Below are positions 1-4,732 of a stretch of 5,822 nucleotides of DNA, piece by piece (within the stretch, counting starts at the first letter, position 1; the number at the start of each line of letters is the position of its first letter). Under the pieces are notes generated by a model that did not search any database, was not told the origin of the DNA, and saw nothing but the letters and a program-made list of their open reading frames with translations. The stretch is from contig JACMPS010000169.1 of the NCBI GenBank assembly GCA_014377395.1, positions 1 to 5,822 on the forward strand, read 5' to 3'. Position numbers and translations under genes: made by a program. The stretch is from Chthonomonadaceae bacterium. Its GTDB lineage: Bacteria; Armatimonadota; Chthonomonadetes; Chthonomonadales; Chthonomonadaceae.

Positions 1-240
1 CGGGACATCGCGCCGTCTGACGCCATTGAAACGATTGAGTCGAACCGTGAATCCTCTGTCTCCGAAGACGAAGTGGATGCGTGGTTTGAGAAATTGGTGG
101 CGGATATGGAAGAGCCTTCCCTTGAAGAGATCAAGCCTTCACTTGAAGCCGCGCCTCCCACTGCGGAAGGCGAAAACGGGCAAAAGCCGAAAAAGCGGGG
201 ACGCCCTCGCAAAAATAAAGCCGATGACGAAAAGAAGTAA
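1..240 (+). CDS. C-terminal part of an unidentified protein ending in an AT-hook
   Basis: Frame 1 is open from the window edge to a TAA at 238-240, giving 79 residues; the start lies upstream of the window. Residues 10-60 are acidic and probably disordered, with one short possible helix (DEVDAWFEKLVADMEE, about residues 23-38). The end is strongly basic: residues 62-71 read KPKKRGRPRK, a canonical AT-hook (the RGRP core inserts into the minor groove of AT-rich DNA), followed by a Lys/Asp-rich tail. An acidic linker before a basic AT-hook tail is a known layout for bacterial chromatin-like or replication/transcription accessory proteins, but also occurs as an appendage on unrelated enzymes, so no function is assigned. 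A terminator starts 17 nt after the stop, so this is the last gene of its transcript. An overlapping + strand frame (26-253) is a Lys/Arg-rich shadow and was discarded. Confidence 0.8.
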   Translation, partial: RDIAPSDAIETIESNRESSVSEDEVDAWFEKLVADMEEPSLEEIKPSLEAAPPTAEGENGQKPKKRGRPRKNKADDEKK

Positions 241-257
241 GGTTTGCTGTTAGAACC

Positions 258-292
258 CCCTCCCCGCATGGAAATGTGGGGAGGGTTTTTTT
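258..292 (+). terminator. Rho-independent terminator after the AT-hook gene
   Basis: CCCTCCCC (258-265) pairs perfectly with GGGGAGGG (278-285). The stem extends by a G-T, a C-G and an A-T pair to 11 bp around the hexaloop TGGAAA. Seven T follow at 286-292, then G and five more T. There is no U-tract on the other strand, so it acts on + strand transcripts, 17 nt past the stop of the AT-hook gene. Confidence 0.95.
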
Positions 293-382
293 GTTTTTGG
301 AAGGCAGATAGAGAGACAATCAGGGAGACGAGGGCGGCAGAGGCAAATTTGTTGCGAACGAAATTCGGAAATGCCAAATCCA

Positions 383-412
383 GCGGAATAAATTCGCCGG
401 CGGCGGCTATGC
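383..412. repeat. Degenerate palindromic repeat, copy A
   Basis: The 30 bases align with 500-529 at about 17 of 30 positions without gaps, better with one gap in the second half. The shared parts are GGAAT-n-AATTC, which is itself palindromic (GAAT/ATTC), and a GC-rich half GG(C/A)GGC-TGC. It lies in non-coding DNA. Calling it an interspersed repeat family is inference from two copies only. Confidence 0.35.
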
Positions 413-499
413 TGGTAGTCCTGCGGACGAAAGCAGAGCGTGATTGCTCTAGAGGATGTAGAAAAAGTGGCTGGTACATTGGGCGTAACACAATTGCCG

Positions 500-529
500 C
501 AGGAATGAATTCCGCGCTCGGAGGCGTGC
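500..529. repeat. Degenerate palindromic repeat, copy B
   Basis: This is the second copy of the motif at 383-412. Here the palindromic core is perfect, GGAAT-GA-ATTCC at 502-513, followed by the GC-rich half GGAGGCGTGC. It has the same orientation as copy A, 117 nt away from start to start. Confidence 0.35.
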
Positions 530-604
530 CGCCCCTGAATTGGATAAAACTCGGACACACCACTTATCAGATTTTGCTTGAGCAAAGATTTTCTCGGTAC
601 CTTT

Positions 605-1091
605 TTAGGGTTTTACTCTTGTGCCACTATCCAGAGGATCGGTTTTTGTCATCTGTTCTTTTGGAGTAATGATCGTGATTTGTCTGTTGTTCATGTCGAG
701 AAATTTAATCCATTTATTTCCAAAGACGGGTTTTGCATCATGCCCCTCCTTTTTCGGAATCAGCACTGAGTAGTATTCCACCCAGCCTTTCAGTCTTCCA
801 AACACCCCACCCTCCGGGTAGACGCTGTATCCTCGAACCATTGAGGAGAAAAATCTGTTTTTTCACAGGGTCAATCCAGTAGATAGAATCGAGATAAACT
901 AAAACATCCTCTTCGCGGTTTGTAGAGATAATGCTGTTTTCAACAACACTGCAGTTTATCAAAGTGACTGCGCTCCCTCGCCTCATGAGTTTGCCTGACA
1001 ACTCTAATCGAATGACGATCACGCAAGAGAGTACAGCAAAAGCCACGAGTGCGATTTTACTGAGTTTTTTGACCGTCTTTGATAGTTTCAC
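605..1091 (-). pseudogene. Small membrane-anchored protein gene, split by a frameshift
   Basis: Family not recognised. Translation starts at a GTG (1091) preceded by a perfect AGGAGG (1100-1105) with 8 nt spacing. Residues 1-12 are Lys-rich and 13-29 are hydrophobic, a single membrane anchor or uncleaved signal; VLSC at 20-23 faintly resembles a lipobox, but the following VIVIRL favours a membrane helix. The first frame continues to a TGA at 738 (117 residues). From about residue 78, however, the +1 frame gives a far more protein-like sequence (MVRGYSVYPEGG... GWVEYYSVLIPK... NKWIKFLDMNNRQ) that runs to a TAA at 605. Removing one base in the A6 run (858-863) or the T5 run (849-853) joins the two into one protein of about 161 residues, with the domain facing the periplasm or exterior. 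The cause may be a real mutation, a homopolymer sequencing error or slippage. If no frameshift exists, the gene is 738-1091. Confidence 0.7.
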
Positions 1092-1097
1092 CTCGTC

Positions 1098-1132
1098 AAC
1101 CTCCTAACTTTCATATCAAACTCGTGGAGGCT
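1098..1132 (-). promoter_or_regulatory. Hairpin that can mask the ribosome site of the small membrane protein gene
   Basis: On the minus strand AGCCTCC (1132-1126) can pair with GGAGGTT (1104-1098), 7 bp including one G-U, with a 21-nt loop. The second arm covers most of the AGGAGG Shine-Dalgarno site (1105-1100). The first arm begins 20 nt past the ankyrin gene stop, so ribosomes finishing that gene would disturb it. This suggests translational coupling; the pairing is seen, the role is inferred. Confidence 0.4.
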
Positions 1133-1151
1133 TCTCTACCACTACTTTTAC

Positions 1152-3665
1152 TCAGTCATTTATCACGTCCGTCTCCATTTTCTGCCGGAGAATGTCGGCG
1201 ATTTCTGAGGAGGGTTTGTCTTTGGTGGCGGTGTGCAGAGGCGTATGACCGAACTGATCTTTCGCGTGGACGTTCGCTCCGTGTTCGATGAGAATTCTCA
1301 CGACTTCCGCGTTTCCTCCCCAGACGGCACTTCTAAGCGGTGAATGGAGGAAAACTTTTTCCTCTGTGTTGACGTTCGCTCCGTGCTGAATCAAAAGCCG
1401 CACGGTTTCGACTTGCCCTCCCATTGCGGCGAATTCGAGAGGCGTATGGCTACGCCGCATTTTTAGATGTTCGTCGAGATGTTTCTGAACGTCGGGCGTA
1501 ACCGGATTTTCTTGATGCCGTTTCTCCATTCCCTGCCGGAAAGCCAGATTCTCTCCGACGCGGTTCACGTCCGCCCCTTGTTCGATGAGCCACCGCACTG
1601 TCTCCGCTCTTTTACGCATAATGGCGAAGTGCAGGGGAGTTTGTCCTTGAATGTCTACGGCGTTCAGGTCGGCTCCCCGTGCCAGAAGAAGCGTGAGACA
1701 AGCCTCTTGCCCTCCTGCCGCCGCGCCCATGAGCGGCGTCATGTCTCCAGAGGTTCCGGATTCTACGTTGTCATTCTCAGAGAGCCTGAGCAGAAGCAGT
1801 TCGCGATCACCGAGGATTGCCGCCTCTACCGCTCCGATTTTCGCTCCTGCTCTAACAAGAAGTGTCACGACTTCGGGCTTATCGTAAAGGGTGGCGAGAA
1901 GAAGAGCGGACTGCCCCGATGAAGTTTCCGCATGAATGTCCGCTCCCGCCTCGATCAAGACTTTTACGACTGCGATGTGGTTTCCCATTGTTGCCCGAAT
2001 CAAAGCCGTAAACTCCACGATATTTTTTACATTCACGTCCGCCCCCGCCTCAATCAGTGCCGTGACCGTCTCGGCGTGTCCTGTGCCTGCGGCGCGATAA
2101 AGAGCCGTTTCTCCGTTTGCGATAAGGGCGTTAACATCAACTCCCTGAGCGATTTTCGCTTTCACACCCTCCGTGTCTCCTGCCTCCGCAAGATCGTGCA
2201 ACGTTCCCGCCGCCGCGTTTTTGAGGATTGCCGCCAGTTCGGGTTTGTTATGCGCCATCGCAAGCGGATCAATCCTGCCCTGTGAGCCGTGTGGCTTTGC
2301 ACCCCGTGCCAGCAGAATTTTCATAATCTCTCTGTTGCCCCCTGTAGTCGCAAAGAGTAGCGGGGACATCATAAACTTAGGATCACCTTCCACGTTTGCA
2401 CCGGAGTCGAGCAGAAACGTCACCATCTCCAAATCGCCGCGCATCGTCGCTTGGAGCAGGGGGGTCATGCCGTCTTCACTCGCCAGATTAACGTTTGCGC
2501 CGCGCTCCACCAGCAATTTTACGGTCGGTAAATCGCCGTGCATGACCGGGGAAGACAAGCCCGGATTTATGCTGAACCTTGGTGTATAGTGAACAGGTGC
2601 GTTATCCACCGTTGCCCCGGCATCCAGAAGCCACTTGAGAACTTCCTGATCGCCGCGCATGGTCGCCAATTGAAGCAGTTTCCGGCTGTGAGGATCACCT
2701 TCCATTGGGCGAATTTCGTGGTCCAGCAAAAAGCGTACTGCTGTGTTGCGCCCTGTCCGAATCGCCCAGTCCAGCACGACAAAGCCCCAGTGCGGCGTCC
2801 GAATTTCGGGGAGGGGCAAGGACTCTGCTCGCTCCAGATCATCTTCCGCAACCGCCTCTAAAAATCCAACCGTTGCCCCTACCGACTTTAAATACTCCTG
2901 CATTTCGGGGTGTTTGTAGAGCAAAGCATTGACCAGTGCTGTTGCCCCATTTTCATTGACGGTATTGGGGTCCGCCCCTTTTTCAATCAGCAGTCGGGCG
3001 ATTTCGACGCTTCCGCCCTGTGCCGCCGACATCAAGACCGTACTTCCGTTGGGGCTACGTGCTTCGTGGTCTGCGCCGCGCTCCAGCAGTAAGCGCACGG
3101 CTTCGGGTTTGCGCTCCTGTGCCGCCGACATCAAGGCGTTCAAGCCGCTCTCGGAAAAGGGGTGCGTGTCCGCTCCAAACTCCAATAAAACTTTCATCGT
3201 TTCGACACGCCCACTGCTTGCCGCCATTCGTAGAGCCGTGTCACCCTCTTTAGAAGGCGTGTTAGCGTTTGCGCCGCGCTCCAACAGCAAACGCACCATT
3301 GCCGGATCATCCTCTTCATTTTCAATGAGGTCAGGCTTCTCTTTCGGATTTCTTTCGTATCTCGACGCCAGAAACCCTTTCACATCAATCTTTGCAAAGA
3401 GGTCAACCGCGTGCTGAATGTCAAACTCCTCCTTGCCCGCTTCTTTCTTCTCTTTTTGTTCGCGTACTTCGCGTTCGGCCTCCCGCATGAACTCCTTGAA
3501 CATTTTACGCGAGGAGGTCAAGGCAATCAGCAGAGGCAGTTCATCGTCCTTGCCCGCTTCGTTCGGGTCGGCTCCGGCATCGAGTAATGCTTTCATCGCG
3601 TCCAGATCACCGTCAGTAATTGCCTCAATGAGAGGGGTACTTTTTAGAAAATCGCTGAAATCCAT
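1152..3665 (-). CDS. Large ankyrin-repeat protein (837 residues)
   Basis: Almost the whole protein is ankyrin repeats of about 33 residues (G-TPL--A---G--E-V--LL--GA-VN): roughly 20-22 units from residue 8 to 836. Clear ones are near 139-170, 172-203, 205-236, 397-428, 516-547, 550-580, 639-670, 672-704, 738-769, 772-803 and 805-836. Two non-ankyrin insertions interrupt the stack: a charged, probably helical one at 55-118 and a basic one at 705-737. There is no signal peptide or membrane segment, so it should be cytosolic. Ankyrin stacks are protein-binding scaffolds; no enzyme domain is present and the partner is unknown. The ATG at 3665 has a GAGG (3675-3678) 9 nt upstream, and the stop is TGA at 1152-1154. 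It is the first gene of a leftward pair: a small membrane protein gene starts 60 nt downstream. The many + strand frames over this gene are shadows. Confidence 0.95.
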   Translation of the reverse strand: MDFSDFLKSTPLIEAITDGDLDAMKALLDAGADPNEAGKDDELPLLIALTSSRKMFKEFMREAEREVREQKEKKEAGKEEFDIQHAVDLFAKIDVKGFLASRYERNPKEKPDLIENEEDDPAMVRLLLERGANANTPSKEGDTALRMAASSGRVETMKVLLEFGADTHPFSESGLNALMSAAQERKPEAVRLLLERGADHEARSPNGSTVLMSAAQGGSVEIARLLIEKGADPNTVNENGATALVNALLYKHPEMQEYLKSVGATVGFLEAVAEDDLERAESLPLPEIRTPHWGFVVLDWAIRTGRNTAVRFLLDHEIRPMEGDPHSRKLLQLATMRGDQEVLKWLLDAGATVDNAPVHYTPRFSINPGLSSPVMHGDLPTVKLLVERGANVNLASEDGMTPLLQATMRGDLEMVTFLLDSGANVEGDPKFMMSPLLFATTGGNREIMKILLARGAKPHGSQGRIDPLAMAHNKPELAAILKNAAAGTLHDLAEAGDTEGVKAKIAQGVDVNALIANGETALYRAAGTGHAETVTALIEAGADVNVKNIVEFTALIRATMGNHIAVVKVLIEAGADIHAETSSGQSALLLATLYDKPEVVTLLVRAGAKIGAVEAAILGDRELLLLRLSENDNVESGTSGDMTPLMGAAAGGQEACLTLLLARGADLNAVDIQGQTPLHFAIMRKRAETVRWLIEQGADVNRVGENLAFRQGMEKRHQENPVTPDVQKHLDEHLKMRRSHTPLEFAAMGGQVETVRLLIQHGANVNTEEKVFLHSPLRSAVWGGNAEVVRILIEHGANVHAKDQFGHTPLHTATKDKPSSEIADILRQKMETDVIND

Positions 3666-3693
3666 TTTTGTTGACCTCGTTTACGGTCTCTTC

Positions 3694-3719
3694 GGGGTTG
3701 AAATTAGTTTCATTTCCCC
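3694..3719 (-). promoter_or_regulatory. Inverted repeat in the leader of the ankyrin gene
   Basis: Read leftward, GGGGAAAT (3719-3712) is matched by ATTTC-AA-CCCC (ending 3694), an imperfect 26-nt inverted repeat; an alternative inner pairing is TGAAA/TTTCA. It sits 28 nt upstream of the ankyrin ATG. It could be an operator or an mRNA leader hairpin. No convincing -35/-10 pair was found between the terminator at 3737-3760 and the start codon, so the promoter for the ankyrin gene is not located. Confidence 0.35.
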
Positions 3720-3732
3720 AAAAATAAAGATG

Positions 3733-3760
3733 AAAAGCCCGCAAATTTGCGGGCTTTTTT
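3733..3760 (-). terminator. Rho-independent terminator after the DnaA-domain-I-like gene
   Basis: GCCCGC (3737-3742) pairs with GCGGGC (3749-3754) around AAATTT, itself self-complementary, and the flanking A4/T6 extend the symmetry. On the minus strand the hairpin is followed by TTTTCATCTTTATTTTT, so it ends the leftward transcript 40 nt past the stop at 3800. The + strand also has T6 (3755-3760), so it is potentially bidirectional, but no + strand gene enters it. It insulates the ankyrin pair from the upstream gene. Confidence 0.9.
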
Positions 3761-3799
3761 CAGTTGGCACGGAACTTGCAATTGACAGAGGGAAACAGG

Positions 3800-4459
3800 T
3801 CAGGACGCGCTTTGCAAATAAGCGCGGGTTCGCATCAACTCGAACGCCAGCATGGTCGGGGTCACATCCGCAAATCGTGCGACGCGCTCAATCGTGCGGG
3901 CTAAGGCTCGCTCGGTTGCCTCGTCCGGGTTTTCAGGATAAAGGGTGTTCATGCTCTCCGCGAGTTGGTACAGGGCTTCATTCAGAAATTGTGCCTTGCC
4001 CTGTGGCAATCCATGGTGCGGAACCGTCTCGTAGTAGCGGGCGATACTATCGCCGAGATTGTCCCAATTCGAGGAACCTCCGGAGGCGGTACGCGAAGAA
4101 GCCACCGACGACACCTGAGAGAGCGTAGACTCTCGTTTTTTGATTTCAAGCAGAGTGGCGTCACTCGTTTTGGCGGCAATCCAATCGGCGGGGGTGGTTC
4201 CCTCGATCAAACGCACGTCGTAAGGCTGATTGAAAGCCTTCGCCACCTCCTCTTTCACGATATAAAGCGTGGTTTGTTGAAGAATATAAGAGGCGTAGTT
4301 AAAGTCTTCGGCATTTAAGCCGATAATCAGAACGTTGTCTTCGACGGCTACCGGGACAGTGTGTTCGAGTGCTTCCCAGAAAGTTCGGTTGTTGACACGG
4401 TCTTTCAGGCGATCCACGCAGGTTGCCCAGAGCGGTAAAAGCGCGGCGGAAGAAATCAT
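3800..4459 (-). CDS. DnaA domain I-like protein lacking the ATPase domain (219 residues)
   Basis: Residues 8-87 (LPLWATCVDRLKDRV... FWEAL... PVAVEDNVLIIGLNAEDF... VKEEVAKAF) follow the pattern of DnaA domain I: LW--C--RL-D, an aromatic residue in the next helix, then a -DN-L-I-- strand and a helix. In DnaA this domain binds partners such as the helicase and assembly regulators. A Ser-rich linker (about 111-130) leads to a helical C-terminal region (131-219). No Walker A or B motif exists, so this is not DnaA itself. Residues 192-213 (RVARFADVTPTMLAFELMR...) resemble a LacI-type helix-turn-helix, unproven. The ATG at 4459 is chosen because GAAGGAG (4470-4476) lies 10 nt upstream and because the in-frame GTG at 4564 would precede the predicted transcription start. 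It stands alone: own promoter, own terminator. The domain I call is by pattern only; a generic KH-like fold is the alternative. Confidence 0.85.
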   Translation of the reverse strand: MISSAALLPLWATCVDRLKDRVNNRTFWEALEHTVPVAVEDNVLIIGLNAEDFNYASYILQQTTLYIVKEEVAKAFNQPYDVRLIEGTTPADWIAAKTSDATLLEIKKRESTLSQVSSVASSRTASGGSSNWDNLGDSIARYYETVPHHGLPQGKAQFLNEALYQLAESMNTLYPENPDEATERALARTIERVARFADVTPTMLAFELMRTRAYLQSAS

Positions 4460-4532
4460 TTTGGTTTTTCTCCTTCTTTGAGAATGAATCCCCTCTAAAT
4501 TTAGGGCGGGGGCGTGTACAATAAAAGCAGGA

Positions 4533-4554
4533 ATTTCGGGCTTCGATCCGAAAT
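4533..4554 (-). promoter_or_regulatory. Hairpin at the 5' end of the DnaA-domain-I-like mRNA
   Basis: ATTTCGG and CCGAAAT form a perfect 7-bp stem (4533-4539 with 4548-4554) around an 8-nt loop. It begins about 5 nt after the predicted transcription start near 4559, a position typical of 5' stem-loops that protect mRNA. The role is inferred. Confidence 0.4.
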
Positions 4555-4565
4555 AAAGACGCACG

Positions 4566-4596
4566 ATTATAGACGCAAGACGGCATGGGGAGTCAA
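4566..4596 (-). promoter_or_regulatory. Promoter for the DnaA-domain-I-like gene
   Basis: The minus strand has TATAAT (4571-4566), a perfect -10 box, and TTGACT (4596-4591), five of six matches to the -35 consensus, with a 19-nt spacer, slightly longer than the optimal 17. Transcription would start near 4559, giving a leader of about 100 nt before the ATG at 4459. This is a housekeeping sigma-type promoter. Confidence 0.65.
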
Positions 4597-4655
4597 GCGG
4601 AAGAAAAAACCTTTTTGCAGAGGAATTTTTAGAGCCTCACTTTAATCGTCAGTTA

Positions 4656-4693
4656 GACATTACCGTTTCAGGACATTTTGTTTCCGGGCATTT
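4656..4693 (+). repeat. Short imperfect tandem repeat upstream of the export gene
   Basis: GACATT-ACC-GTTTC (4656-4669) is followed directly by GACATT-TT-GTTTC (4672-4684), 16 nt apart, and a fragment GGCATTT (4687-4693) at the next similar step. It lies 40-77 nt upstream of the ATG at 4733. It could be a binding-site array for a regulator of the export gene or chance in AT-rich DNA. No convincing promoter for the export gene was found in 4597-4732; the best match, TTGCAG (4615) and TTTAAT (4641), has a 20-nt spacer. Confidence 0.25.
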
Positions 4694-4732
4694 AGAACGC
4701 CCTCTGTCTTCGATCAAGGAGTATTTCTCAGG

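Larger units (their letters stand above)
293..604. other. Intergenic stretch without a convincing gene
   Basis: Both strands carry open frames here (+ 244-669, - 585-250), but their translations are rich in Cys, Arg and Ser, start inside or run into the terminator hairpin, and have no Shine-Dalgarno site, so they are judged non-coding. The stretch contains two degenerate repeat copies (383-412 and 500-529, listed separately) and two small hairpins: AGAGC/GCTCT at 435-450 and TTTGC/GCAAA at 573-586. Neither hairpin is followed by a T-tract, so no clear terminator was seen for the leftward gene that ends at 605. Confidence 0.6.

Noticed and set aside
250..585. Open frame of 111 codons on the minus strand
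   Set aside because: Rich in Cys, Arg and Ser, without a ribosome site, and it ends within the terminator hairpin.
573..586. TTTGC/GCAAA hairpin as a terminator for the leftward gene pair
   Set aside because: The stem is only 5 bp, AT-rich, and no T-tract follows on the minus strand.
244..669. Open frame of 141 codons on the + strand
   Set aside because: It starts inside the terminator region, has no ribosome site, covers the repeat copies and runs over the end of the leftward gene; the composition is not protein-like.
2602..2610. TTATCCACC, eight of nine bases of a DnaA box
   Set aside because: A single site inside the ankyrin coding region (codons for a normal repeat), with no cluster of boxes or AT-rich unwinding region; it is probably chance and not an origin.
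3418..4128. Open frame of 236 codons on the + strand
   Set aside because: It runs across the ankyrin start, the terminator and into the DnaA-domain-I-like gene; its Ser-rich content mirrors the opposite strand.
4460..4564. Upstream extension of the DnaA-domain-I-like gene to GTG 4564
   Set aside because: The GTG lies upstream of the predicted transcription start near 4559, has no ribosome site, and the added residues cover the leader hairpin.
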